Assembly: GCF_000002985.6 (NCBI RefSeq)
Contig: NC_003279.8
Location: 4,774,001 to 4,838,000 of the forward strand
From: Caenorhabditis elegans
Taxonomy: Eukaryota > Nematoda > Chromadorea > Rhabditida > Rhabditidae
DNA: 64,000 nt
Reading direction: 5' to 3'
In this document: positions 47,601-59,100 of the stretch, piece after piece
Layout of the letters: each line of letters starts with the position of its first letter
How positions within the stretch are numbered: position 1 is the first letter of the stretch
Position numbers and translations under genes: made by a program
Notes under the pieces: model-generated
Told to the model about the DNA's origin: nothing
The model's input: only the letters and a program-made list of their open reading frames with translations
Databases searched by the model: none

Positions 47601-47936
47601 TCATGAATCATTTCACCACCTCTGCCTCTCTCTCTCTCATTTTCATTAATTTTTCTTCATCTCAACTAACCAGAAGCATCCATTTTCCATTTTCTGCATT
47701 ACACACCCAAAATTACCTCCGTCCTTCTCTTGTCTTAAATTATCGAATCTTTTTGCCTCTTCTTTTAAAATCTCTAACTTTTTCCCTTTTTTTACTCACT
47801 TCTTTTCTCGTTCCTTTTTCGCGGATCCATTCCAAGTTTGAATTTCAAACACTAAATTTCCGCGCAAACTTCCAGCGGAAATGACTTTTTTTTTTTTGAG
47901 TGTTTGATTCTTTATTTTTACTTTAATTTTTCAGAA
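44657..47936. other. Intergenic region upstream of the orphan GPCR
   Basis: No supportable exon. It contains the palindrome at 45504-45533, with TATATAAAAC just upstream at 45485. Pyrimidine-rich blocks at 46220-46400 and 47490-47860 precede the receptor gene. Confidence 0.45.
45504..45533. promoter_or_regulatory. 30-bp perfect palindrome centred on TGACGTCA
   Basis: AAATACATTTG, TGACGTCA, CAAATGTATTT form a perfect palindrome with a consensus CRE (CREB/ATF bZIP site) at its centre. Partial symmetry extends outward through ATGTATTTAAATACAT and ATGTATTTCAATACAT. Confidence 0.45.
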
Positions 47937-50811
47937 ATGAATTTGAGTGATCCTAGGAGCAATGATACAATAAAAATGACTGAGATGACAATGACAGAGG
48001 AAATGATGAGAGAATGGATACAAAGTCAAATGGGAGGAGGTTCTGGTACAGCTAAAAAAGGAGTTGTTCCTGCGACAGAAGGTATGGGACATTCTTGAGA
48101 TTAAAATGTTTTTTGTATATTAGAATAAAATTTTGTCGTCATATTAAACATTTAAACATGTATCCTTTTAGAAATGGAATGGTCGACAGTTGGTGGCCGA
48201 TTTGGAATGGCTTACATCGCATTTGGAATTCTTGCAATTCTTGTGAATATTGTCATTTTTGCATGCATCATAATTCGTCGACGAACCACATCATCACATG
48301 TCTTCTATATTATTATCCTCAATTTTACAATAATTGATACTATTAAAGGTAGGCTAGTTTTTTGGTCGATGTTGGTTTTTCGATCAACAAGTTTTGACGG
48401 GAATATATTTTTGGATTGGAACATCCTGCTTTATTTTTCAAAAGCTATCAAACTAATTAAAAATTCAAAAATGTTCCAGGAATCTGCTCCGTGCTATTTG
48501 CTCTCAAGCTTCTGACATTTAACATGGCAACAGATGGATCCATGTGGACTGTACGAGTAGATCAATATAGTGGAGTACTGTTAAGATTCACGAATTTGAC
48601 AACAATTATGAATGTGTTGCTGATTACGATGAATGAATTTATTTTCATATGTCATCCATTAAGATATTCGTCTATTGTTACAAGGTAAGTGGTTTTATGT
48701 TAAAATGTGGAGTGAGATATAGGATTAAAAACTAATAAAAAACATTTTGAATTTTTAAGATTGTACCGAATTTTCAGTCACAGTTTTGATAAATTGAAAA
48801 AATGTTGACAATTTCGAACTTTCCATGAGAGTTATAGAATTCTCGCATGTTTGAAGTTCTCTGTGTAAGAAAATATCTAAAAACGATTTTTTTGTCAATA
48901 ACTATTTTTAAAACTGGGTCTCGCCACGATCTCAGTCACCGTGACTGGTACATGTGCCAATTTTGGCAGATTTCTTTTTAATTTTTTGCCTTGTCTAAAT
49001 AACCTCCTTTTCAGATGCCGCGTACTCTGGGCAATTGTATTGAGCTGGCTGCTAGCATTCGTCCTCACAGTACTCAATATGTTGACGAGCACCCGACAGA
49101 GAAGTGTTATGATTGACACAGAATGTGAAAATGGTACGATTTCTATCTGAAAAAGGGATAAAAGGATTTTAATTGGATTTTTTTGTTCAGAAATGATGAG
49201 TGGAGCCTCGTTTTGCATAAAACATCAGGAGACGTCTTTGTCACATTATTTCGTGTTTCATATGATTCTCATTGCATTTTGTCTTATATGTCTTGCAATC
49301 ACCGCCAGCTGCTACTTTATTCTCTTTAGGTATGAAATTCGTTTCGAAAAAAAAAAGTCTAAAATTCTGAAATACCGCAAAAAATCGGGAAAAAATTAGT
49401 CAAAGTACGAATAATCCATAGATTTAACAAAAATATATCGTGAATTCATAAAAGTATGACACTTCAGTTTAAAGGCACATGTTGTTTTACTGAGTGAGTC
49501 TCGCCACGATCCCTGCACAGGGATCCCTACAGGTTCCAAATTTTATAGAGACTTCATATGATGTAGATAATGAAGTCTAGAAAGTTTTAAATTCTAAAGT
49601 TCTATGCTCTTTTAATTTAAAAAATTTCCAGAATAATCACAAAACTTGTACGAGCCGATGTCAAATACCAAGCTGAAACTGATCTTCTGAAAGAAGATCA
49701 TTCACACGGAAAATCGATTGCTCGTCGAAAGAAGTACGTGCTAATGATTGGAAGTGTCATTTTGGTATATTCAGTATATCTAACCACTTATGCAGTTATT
49801 CAAGGAATGCATCTTGTTAATATCACTAGGTATTTTTTAAATATCAAATCTTAAATAATAAACACGAATTCATTTTTTTCAGCAGAAGCAAAGGAATTCC
49901 AGTTCATGCCAGAAGTGGATACATTTTCACAAAATACACGTGTTATTTGTTCATCTCATTTCATTCACTTCTTCAGCCACTTTGTTTCATGAGAATGCGG
50001 GAATTTAGAAATATTCTGAAAAGGTATCGTAATTTCACAAGATTTTGACATGCCTACTTGAAGGCGCACGGATTAATTCAAATGGGTCTCGGCGCGCAAA
50101 AGTTTATGGTAGGCTTTTTGCGGCTCTTTTAATTTTTAACAGAAAAATGACAAAATTCGCTATATATGTAATAATTTCATCGAAAATGCAAGGAAGACAG
50201 CGGCGAAAATTTAAAAAAAACCACCATAAACTTTTGCGGGTCGAGACCCATCTGAAGAAACATATGCGCCTTTAAGAAGGCATGTGAATAAATACACGAC
50301 ATGTCGCGACATAACGAGAACACAAAATTCTGAGAATGCGTATTGCGCAAAATATCTCGTAGCAAAAACTACAGTAATTCTCTAAATTATTACTGTAGTG
50401 CTTGTGTCGATTTATGGGCTCGAATTTCGAAATGAATTTCTGTTCGAATTGTGACAGCGATTTCAACTTTCTTTACAATTAGTTTTTTCGTATCATTAGT
50501 TTTTTTGATTTTTTGCTCAATTTCAATATCTATAAATAATTTATTTCAAAACTCGGGCCCGTAAATCGGCACAATCACTACAGTAGTCATTTAAAGAATT
50601 ACTGTAGTTTTCGCGACGAGATATTTTGCGCTTCAAATATGTTGCGCGTTTCTCAGAACTTTGTGTTTCCGTAATAACTAAAAATGCAATGAAACCACTG
50701 AAGAAGTTAAATCTTCAATTTTTCAGAACTATTTTCCCCTGCCTAACAAAAACCGATCCGATCTTGACAACGGATGTATTCAAGCGTCACAGTCAACCGA
50801 CTGATATTTAA
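47937..50811 (+). CDS. Orphan rhodopsin-like GPCR
   Basis: Eight exons (47937-48081, 48172-48348, 48480-48684, 49015-49133, 49191-49329, 49632-49829, 49883-50023, 50727-50811) give 402 residues in phase. An extracellular tail rich in Met, Asn and Gly (about 60 residues) is followed by seven hydrophobic segments. TM1 is AYIAFGILAILVNIVIFACI, TM2 HVFYIIILNFTIIDTIKGIC, and TM3 runs to LLITMNEFIFICHPLRYS. TM4 is WAIVLSWLLAFVLTVLNML and TM5 FHMILIAFCLICLAITASCY. TM6 is YVLMIGSVILVYSVYLTTYA and TM7 TCYLFISFHSLLQPLCFMRM. The DRY position reads NEF and NPxxY reads QPLCF, so this is a divergent class A receptor, ligand unknown. The ATG is 2 nt after a TTTTTCAG acceptor, as in SL trans-splicing. Intron 7 holds two MITEs. 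Exon 7 starts at a CAGCAG tandem acceptor. Confidence 0.82.
50028..50290. repeat. MITE in GPCR intron 7, same family as zig-7 intron element
   Basis: Starts CGTAATTTCACAAGATTTTG, only 4 nt after the exon 7 donor, and has inverted arms with GGGTCTCGGCGCGCAAAAG and AAGGCGCAC. Loop about 80 nt. Confidence 0.75.
50314..50675. repeat. MITE of the ACAGTA/TGTAG family, copy in GPCR intron 7
   Basis: Inverted ends: GAACACAAAATTCTGAGAAT against TCTCAGAACTTTGTGTTTCC. Inside are CTACAGTAAT, GTGTCGATTTATGGGCTCG and their inverse. It is directly downstream of another MITE in the same intron. Confidence 0.75.
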
Positions 50812-51168
50812 TAACTTATTTCTTCCATCTCCATTAATGTTTTGTATCAAATTTTTCTGGTCGCTCCCAAGAATCTCATCGCTATTTTTCTATGAAACTT
50901 GATTTTCAAAATTTAAAAAAAGTTTTATTAAAAAAAAAAACATCTTACTAGAAAAGAAACAAAGAACGTATATAAAGTGTCGAACGATTGCGAAAAAGCT
51001 AAATATTACAGAAAATGTTTGGTCAAATACGGGAAAAAACGATAGATTATATTCTCACGATATAAATAAATTTGAGATTTGAGATTCTCAAACAACAGCT
51101 AGATGCTCTAAAATTTGAAACAAACAGAGAATAATTAAAACAATAATGTGACTCGGATAAAAATTCTT
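50812..51168. other. Convergent 3' region between GPCR and minus-strand gene
   Basis: AT-rich, with an A-tract at 50930-50940 and no exon. The 3'UTRs of both convergent genes must fall here. TTTATT at about 50926-50931 could be the minus-strand AATAAA. Confidence 0.5.
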
Positions 51169-52633
51169 TTAGAATTCTGCGTCTACCATCAGATAGTCGA
51201 AGTCTTCTTCCTCCTTTATGGTTCCCTCGTCGCATTGACTAGTCAGGTCAGGAAGGCTGTACTGATCAATAGTCGACGGCTGCTCCGATGTACTTTCCAC
51301 GTTTGTGTAGTCGATTGGAACATCTACATGTCCGAGCGATTTCTGCTTAATCCTTTCGCGAATTTCCTTCATCAGTTTGGAGTCTCTTTCCTGCTTTTTT
51401 GAATTTGCGACATTATTCAGGAACTTGATGGAAGACTCGTGAGCATTGAATGTGGATTGGAAGAAGACGAGATGGCTGAAAAATATTCTTAATCAATATA
51501 TATGGTTTTAAAATACTCACGTAAATGGTTCCTGCCATAATAATTCGTCCGGATATTTGATGTCGTTCTTGTCAATAAATCCTGAATGTTGATTTTGAAT
51601 TGAAGATCGACTGTATCCATGAACGGACTTTGGAGCACTGAAAACATAATATTTATTCATGATATTTCTCTTAACAATTACTTGTAGCTCGCGATCTTCT
51701 CCGAAAAAGGGTTCATATTTAGTTCGACGGCCTGTGCCACTTGCTCTTTAGAGTTTCTTGTTTGGTAGAAAGAAAATGAATGCGAAATAATATCCGCTTC
51801 ATCCTCATCGGAATTGATTTCGTCTCTTTTTGTTGATCTGATTCCGATACCCATCCTTCTCATTGCTTTCCAATCGACTTCAGGATCGTCTTGTTTGATG
51901 TCACTTGTCAAAGACTGAAAAATTATTGCAAATATTTAAATTATAAATTCTTACACACCTTCAGAGTCAATCCTTGCTCAGCAAAAGTGTCACAGGTGTA
52001 ATCATCTGCAAGTTCCAGGTCCGGTCTCTTGATGCGACGTCTTTTAGGGACTCCTTGAGGTCTGGTCTGCAAGAAATCATTTCTAAATTTCAACAACTAG
52101 CATTAAAATCCCACCATTTTTCTTCTATACAGTCGCCTTCTTCGTTGCTTCGGCATCGCTTGTGGTTCGTACTCACAAACCACGTCTTCAGTGTCTGAGA
52201 CTTCCCCATCTAACGCTTTCTTTTTCTTTTTGAGAATCCTGTCGTTCTTCAACCCACGAGCAATTTTCTGCTCTAATTCTCGGACAATCTTAAAGAAGTT
52301 AAATCGATAAAAATTTTTTAAAAGGCAGCATACGCGTTCATCCGGTCGCTCGCCTTCGGAACTTTCTGCAGCATCCACCATCGAACTCTTGTGAGTCTCC
52401 ACAACGTATTCATCATCACTCTCCTCGTCGCTGCTGCTACTGTGATCATCGTCGTATTCATTTTCTGAAAAACTCTTGTTGTCAGTGCCATCTGCCGATG
52501 CGGGCGGTACTTCGATCTCCAACGGATCCTCTACAATTTCTGTTTCAGGAATTCGTGATTTCTTCTCGGGCTGGTTCACTCCCGAAGATTCCGCATTTGC
52601 TCTTTTTGATGCGCTTCTCGTCGTCGGTTTCAT
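51169..52633 (-). CDS. Unrecognised acidic, nuclear-type protein
   Basis: Six exons (52334-52633, 52115-52288, 51959-52066, 51682-51914, 51521-51637, 51169-51475) join in phase to 412 residues. The N-terminus MKPTTRSASKRANAES with EKKSR is basic and Ser-rich. A long acidic run follows (NEYDDDHSSSSDEESDDEY). Next come basic clusters NDRILKKKKKA, KQRRRRLYRRKM and PKRRRIKRPD that look like nuclear localisation signals. The second half has no low-complexity bias: VDWKAMRRMGIGIRSTKRDE, NMNPFSEKIAS, YPDELLWQEPFTHLVFFQST and a Lys/Glu-rich helix. I recognise no domain. It is transcribed divergently from htp-3, with 445 bp between start codons, so a shared promoter and germline expression are plausible but inferred. 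I recall a gene F57C9.4 at this place, not verified. Confidence 0.8.
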
Positions 52634-53078
52634 CTGAAATTAATGTCTCATTATTAAATATAGAAGCTTAAAAACACAATAAATGAATAAGTAAAAAACG
52701 TTTATTTAAATTTTAAGTGCTTTCATCTGTTCTTTGCACATTTCAAAGCGGTTTCTAGACTCAAAATACATAGAGATATGCTCAGATTTTAATAAACTAC
52801 AATTTTAAAACTTCAAAATATGAGAAATTCTCTTGAAAGTGCATTTTAAGTAGAAAATGAACGGAAAAAAATTGAAATATAAAAGAAAAAACTTAAAGGT
52901 GCATGACATTTCTTCCATGGGTCTCGACACGAGAACACAACATGTTGACCTGAGTTACGGTAAACTTCGGTTGAAATTAGTTATTTTATGTCAAATTATT
53001 CATTTATTTTTCAGTTTTTTCTCATTTTCAATTAGTTTTTAATTAAAAAAAATGTTTTAAAATATTTTAAGTGTCAAA
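52634..53078. promoter_or_regulatory. Divergent promoter region, htp-3 and minus-strand gene
   Basis: The 445 bp between the two start codons. A repeat fragment at about 52895-52945 (CTTAAAGGTGCATGACATTT, GGGTCTCGACACGAGAACAC) relates to the MITEs found in introns nearby. No other distinct element was seen. Confidence 0.4.
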
Positions 53079-55676
53079 ATGGACGAAAGCTTCGACTCTT
53101 CTGTTGTCCCTGGCTCTCTGACGAGTGATGACAGGGTGAGTAGATTTGACAGAGTTTTTTTTGTCGAGAAAACGAAAATTTTCAGGCTATATTCAACGAG
53201 CAAACATTGAAAAATGGTGATGAAAATTCGAAAAGCTCTCTTGAAGTGATGGCCAACTGCGTTTATCTTGCAAACTCAACAATTCTCCGTGAACGGAAAG
53301 TTATTCCTGCGGAATACTTCCAGGATTTTCAAGTTTATGGTGAGGTTTTATCTATCTGACTTGCAATTAAGCATGAATTATTTTATAGGAGATGTCAGCG
53401 GATATACTTTGCGACAAGACATTCCAGAAGGACGGAGTGTGTCTTCGAAGCTTTTGGCGTCTCATGACGCGATCCGTCAGAAACTCCTTCAGGTACAGTT
53501 TTACTCTCGTAAGTGGTAAAAATTCATTGTTTGCAGAAACTCGCTATTGTCGTTGAAGAGTCACTAAACACGAATCCCGTGGAAACGTTTGTCTGGACCT
53601 TTGTCTATGACTCAACCACATCTGCAAGTGCCGAAATCGGATACGGAGGGTTAGATCATTTATCTAAATATAAATTTCACTGACTCTTTTCCAGGCGTAA
53701 ATCTAAATTTGTGGTGAATTATTTAAACATGGATGATACTGCTCAACAGTTTTGCAAGATGTTCAGCGAGCTTAGAAATGTTCTAAGCCTGCTCCGTCCG
53801 CTACCAAGAGGCCTCATTCCATCGATGAAAGTAGCATACAGAGGAGGTAAGGTTAAAAATATTTAATTTAAATCATAAATAAATTATTGTTTTAGAACCG
53901 GAATTCGTTCCCGGATTTCAACAAGTCGACGATTTTGTGAATCCTGAGCAGATCAATCTTGGTGCTGTTAGTTTTCCTCACGGCAATGGGTTTGTTCGTC
54001 ATTTCAATCATCAAATTCTTAATTAAATTGATTCAGATTTCAATTCGCATATGCCTCGAAATTCATGGTTGAACAGCCTTCAGCCATTCGTCCACCAGTG
54101 GAAGTTTCTCATTTTGAAGATGATTTGCTCAACTCAACGATCACACCGATCGAAGTTGTTCGAGATAACACAATGAATTGTGCTGAGAATCCTGAACTTG
54201 ACGAAATCTATTTTTCACCAGGTGCGTTTTGTCGAGAAAAAAAATTAATTTTCTAATGTTTATAGGTCGTCAAGAAGTACGTATGGACGAAGATGTGGCA
54301 AACGAATCAATTCGTTGTAATCCAAGTATGGCCAGTGAAATGATGGTTCTGCAGTCCGAATATAATGTATTGATTGCTGATAATGATGAAGTTCCAATGG
54401 TTGTTGAAAGGGAACGTTCTCCAATAGTGAAAGCTGCAAAGAAACGTTCAACGAGAGCTCCCGCTGTCCCGATAACTCCAACGGAACCGGCTTCTCCCGT
54501 GGAGTCCCCGGTGAAAGAGCAACCTCAAAAAGCGCCAAAAGCTCAGATGAGACGTTCCAGTAAACGCACCACGAAGAACAATGAACGATGCGAACAGAAA
54601 GAAGAAGAACCAATAGTGAACCCAAAAAGGGTAATTATTTTTATTGTTATAATAAAAATGTTAAGTTCAATAATTTACAGAGAAGTGCTCGTCGGCTTGT
54701 ACCTCCAGTTGAAGTCGATGAACAGCCAGAAGAACAAAATGATGATGATGCTCAGAATTCTCTTCAAATTGACTCTGATGCTCAGAATTCTCTTCAAATT
54801 GACTCTGATGCTATTATCACCTCTCCCGAGAAGAGAAATGAATCAAAGTCTGCAATACCTGAGGAAGCTGCGGATCTAGATAATACTACATCTGAGAAGC
54901 AGGAGAGCTCAACAGCAAGATATGGCGTTTCAAATACTTCTATTAACAGGAAAAAACCAGACCCAGTTGCAAATCCGGTTTCGGAAGAGGCTCAGGTAGA
55001 TTTGGCGAACGGTAGTATCCCGGATAAAAGACCACGGAAGAGAAAATATGGACGAGTGTCGAGTATTCTCGACGTCGCTGATCTGCCAACTGACGATACA
55101 GTGGAGGAAGACGTTCGTGAAAGTCCCATCTACGGTCGTGTACCAAGTATATTGGATGTAGCAAGGGCTGAGGAGAACGATGCTCAAAATGATGCTCAAG
55201 ATGCTCAAAATGAAATTGCTGTTGAGGGACTTGCCGACTTATCAATTGACACCGAGCAGCATGAAGAAGCAGCTCCAATTAATGTTACTGGTCATCAATC
55301 GGAGAGCGTTCCAATCATTGTGACGGAGCATCAGTCTGAAGAAGCTCAAACGGTTGTCACGGAGCAACCAGCAGGAGCAGCTTCAGTTATTGCTGCGGAG
55401 AGACACTACGGCCGAGTTTCGAGTATTCTCGATGTAGCTGGTTCGTTCGCTGACGTAGATCCATCAGGTGCCGCTCCAGCTATTGCCACAGAGAGACACT
55501 ACGGCCGAGTTTCGAGTATTCTTGATGTAGCTGGTTCGTTAAGTGACGTAGATCCACAGGAAGATACCGAAAGCTCCACTCAAAACCAATCGACTTCCAA
55601 GAAATTCAAACCAAACCCTCCAAAGGCAATGAGGTACGGCCAGTCGCCGAACATGCCAAGTAGAAGAGGAAACTGA
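53079..55676 (+). CDS. htp-3: HTP-3, meiotic HORMA-domain axis protein
   Basis: Nine exons (53079-53135, 53186-53339, 53389-53492, 53537-53649, 53695-53846, 53896-53989, 54037-54221, 54266-54630, 54681-55676) give 739 residues. The HORMA domain covers about residues 25-270: MANCVYLANSTILRERKVIP, YFQDFQVYGDVSGYTLRQDI, VETFVWTFVYDSTTSASAEI and LRNVLSLLRPLPRGLIPSMK. The tail is acidic and disordered and holds six closure motifs starting at about residues 489 (YGVSNTSINRKK), 531 (YGRVSSILDVAD), 559 (YGRVPSILDVAR), 651 and 682 (YGRVSSILDVAG), and 727 (YGQSPNMPSRRGN). Known biology: HTP-3 is the base of the worm meiotic chromosome axis. Its tail motifs recruit HIM-3 (central four) and HTP-1/2 (outer two). 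It is needed for cohesin-axis assembly, pairing and double-strand breaks. The last exon also contains a 30-bp tandem duplication encoding DAQNSLQIDS twice. Confidence 0.96.
54749..54808 (+). repeat. 30-bp in-frame tandem repeat in htp-3
   Basis: GATGCTCAGAATTCTCTTCA followed by AATTGACTCT occurs twice back to back with no difference, encoding DAQNSLQIDS twice in the acidic linker before the closure motifs. Confidence 0.85.
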
Positions 55677-56139
55677 ACGATTTCTGGACAATCGTGTACA
55701 ATTATCAATCTGTTCCATTTTTTTGTTGTTTCTTCGATTTCCTTTTTAATAGTTGGACAAATGCCTTAGTTTTCGAATGAATTTTTTAAATATTAATTTT
55801 CATATCCGATGATGATGGGAATTTGTTAAAATACAAAATATTACTTGCATGTGATGAAATATTTAGAGCTATTCAAGTATTTTCCAGCGTTTCAGAATTC
55901 TTTCGTTGGCGTTCTTTTTTGAACATAGCGCCGTTTTCTTTCTCAAAGGAGCGCGGTGACATACACTTGTTTCCCTTTTTTCAGTGGCCGTTCGCTCTTT
56001 ACTCTAATCGATTTCACTTTGGCATTCTGTTCTTATTCCAGCTAAAGTTTTTAAGAATTGTGTTTTTTTAATGAATTTCTCTTTTTGGGTTCTATTTAGT
56101 TCGCCACATTTTGAAAAAAATCAACGTTTTTCAGGATAA
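55677..56139. other. Spacer between htp-3 and the 653-aa gene
   Basis: About 460 bp without exon. I see no canonical AATAAA for htp-3. A TTTTTCAG acceptor at 56128-56134, 5 nt before the next ATG, marks a trans-splice site. The spacing is larger than the usual about 100 nt of a worm operon, so co-transcription with htp-3 is uncertain. Confidence 0.45.
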
Positions 56140-59100
56140 ATGACATCATTAATCGATTCGAGGGTGCTCTACGAGAGTGATTTTTCCATTTTCAACGGTC
56201 GACTATGTTCTCTACGCATATCAGCTGTTACCAATAATGAAGAGGGTATTGAAAAAGTGAGATTAATTGGAGATATATTGATTTTTAAATAAAAATAATT
56301 AATTTTCAGATTCGAATAACGTCTCCTTCCGATGCTACAATTTTGCTAGATACATCGATCAGTTCTGACGAGTGTTCCAGTTTTATTGAAATTTTGAAAG
56401 AAATCTCCACGGCACGGAAAAGCGATCCATCGATTTTAGGACCACGGATTGAAACAATACATTCGGAAAATGAATATCCATTTCAAATGGTTATTGAACC
56501 GATTAACAGAGAAAAACATTCGGGAAAAACTCTTCCACTTTCTCATCCACCACCACAGGAACGATGTGATTATGTTCTTCAATTATATGCAAAAGAAAAA
56601 GTAAAACTAAATGGTCAGGATTTAATGAAAAAAAAAAAATTTCAGGTACAACACCAAAGCCAAAAAACAAAAGTGGAAGAGTTGACGAAGCAACTTCAAC
56701 AAGCCAGAGTTGATTATAACACAGTGAGTTTGTGTTGTCAAAATATAGAAAATATTTTGATTCATATGGAAAATAAAAAAAAGCAATCGGCAACTTTCAG
56801 CCCATTTTTCCAATGTTCCAGTTGAAAAAAAAATTATTTTCAGATAATTTAAGTGATTTTCTATTATTTTAGACACTAATTTTCATTTAAAAATATTGGA
56901 AAACATGCCATTTTGTAGAATTGCCGCCCGCGAATAATTTTTTACAATTCTACAAAATAGCATGTTGCACCATGTTTTTCTTAAAAAATTATCGAGTTTT
57001 TTATATTTTATTTTTTAGAACTTTATTCGGTGCTTACGTTAAAAATAAATTTATTTTAAGATGAATCAAGTGGTCAAAAAAAACATATTCTGACATTAAT
57101 TTTCAATGAATAAAAAAACAAAATCTTTTAATTTCTTCAAAACCGCCAAAAATATTGTATTTTCGCTTCTGAATTCAGATCTGAAAAGTACTAATTAATG
57201 AAATAATTAATCAATAACCCTATCTTTTCCAGCTAAAACAACGATGTGACTTTCAAGAAAAAGAAATTGCACTTCTCCGGCAGATTACAAGTTCCACAGG
57301 ATCTGGAAATCGAAAAAGAAGTCGTGACGATTCTGAAACTACGCATATAAAAAAGCGAAGATGTGGATGTGGAGATGATGGAGAATCGTGTGGTTCTGAT
57401 TGTGATGGAATGGATGATGATGAAGAAGATGAGACTGATACAGATGTTCAAATGTTTCGAGCAGCCACAGCTCAATTGCAAATGGCTGCAGCAGGAAGGA
57501 ATACTCAAAATGGTAAGTATTTTGTCTGAACATTGACGAAATCTTCGCGTCGGTTTTCGATTCGCGGTTTTTTCTCTATTTTATTTTTAAAATTAATATT
57601 CTTCCCGTTTTTAATAATTCTCTCTGTGCTTTCCCTGTGTAAATATTTTCGTATTGACTTTTCGGTCAAGAAAATGAATTTTCAAAAAAAAACCACAAAT
57701 TTTCAGACTAGTGACAGGAAATCGATGATGCGAAAATAAAAACAGGGAAGATACGGAAAGAATTGTTTAAAAACGCTGATGTAGGAACACGGACCACGTA
57801 ACGAATATTTTAATCCAAAAATTTTCAGGCACCTCTTCACATCAAAAACTGAAACGAAAAATTCCAAAAAGTCAGTCGGTTTCTATTGGAAATGCTCGTG
57901 GAATGGTCACACTTCCCAACTTATTGCAACCAAAATTAGAAGAAAGTGACGACGGATATAATTATTCTGGACGAAGCTCGACTCAATCAAATATTGGTAT
58001 AATGGTTTTTTTTTGAAAATTTCAAAAATTCGTACAATTTCCAGACAAGCTGGAGTTGGCGGTTCGTCGGGAGAGTATAGTAGACATCGGAAGAGCCGTC
58101 ATTGATGGTATAAAAAACAAAACTCTAACTGAAAATCAATTGGAGGTACAGCTTAAAACTTTGAAAATTAAAAATTAGAAAGATTTTTTATAGGAATTTT
58201 GCAAAACCACTCACAGACCTAACATCTCAATTTTCCGATTCTACAAAGATTCGGAAGAATGCACCAAAGAGGAAAATGAAGCAATTATGATGGGACAAAC
58301 TGTTATGGTAATTCGAATTTTTGCTGAAAAAATCTCAAATATGAATATTCTAGATGAAAATGTTGGATCCACAAGAAAAAGCAATCGCCGGAGTTCAAGC
58401 ATCAATCAGCTCACTTTCAGCAAGTTTTGCGAATCAGACCAAGCTTGGACTGATCAAGCATCAGAGGCTTACTCGTTCATATGTGACTCTGCCTGTTGAC
58501 TATTTCCCTTCAATCGATCTAACGGAAGCCTATAACTCATCTAATCTCTTCGGAGCCGACGCTACAATGCAGCTCACCAACTTCTACCAAACTGTGCTCA
58601 AAAACGTACGGCCTAGTTGCTCAATTCGAATTTTAAAGTATCCTTCAGGTTTTAAATCCGGTTTATATGATCTGGATCTACACATACCGGCCATCAACTG
58701 TCAGAACTTGTGACAAACATTTTGTGGAATTCCCTCAAAACGTCATTACCACGTTATTTGGTACTTGTTACAGAAATTCGAATTAATTTTCTGAAACTAA
58801 TTGAATTTCAGATATGACTACCGATATTGTAGGCCTCTACCTTCCTGAATACTTACTCGACGGTGAAATTGACCCCATGGACCCGTAAGAAATTCAAACA
58901 AGTAATTTTAAATTTATTCTTAATTATATTCAGATTTCTTCTAACAATTGATGCTGTCGATCCATTTGAAGAGATTATGAGACGTCGTACCGAAAGAAAA
59001 TTGGCAAACACTACATTCAATCATGCTCTTGGAAGAGCAATGTGAGGGAATCGTATTACGGGAACACAAAATCCTGAGAATGCGCATTGCGCAACATAAT

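Noticed and set aside
47603..47884. 93-codon Leu/Phe/Ser-rich open frame upstream of the orphan GPCR
   Set aside because: It is a pyrimidine-rich upstream region of the kind common before worm genes. It ends before the trans-splice acceptor and does not join the receptor frame.
54260..55278. Several minus-strand frames of 90-120 codons opposite htp-3
   Set aside because: Shadow frames of a well-supported coding exon on the plus strand.
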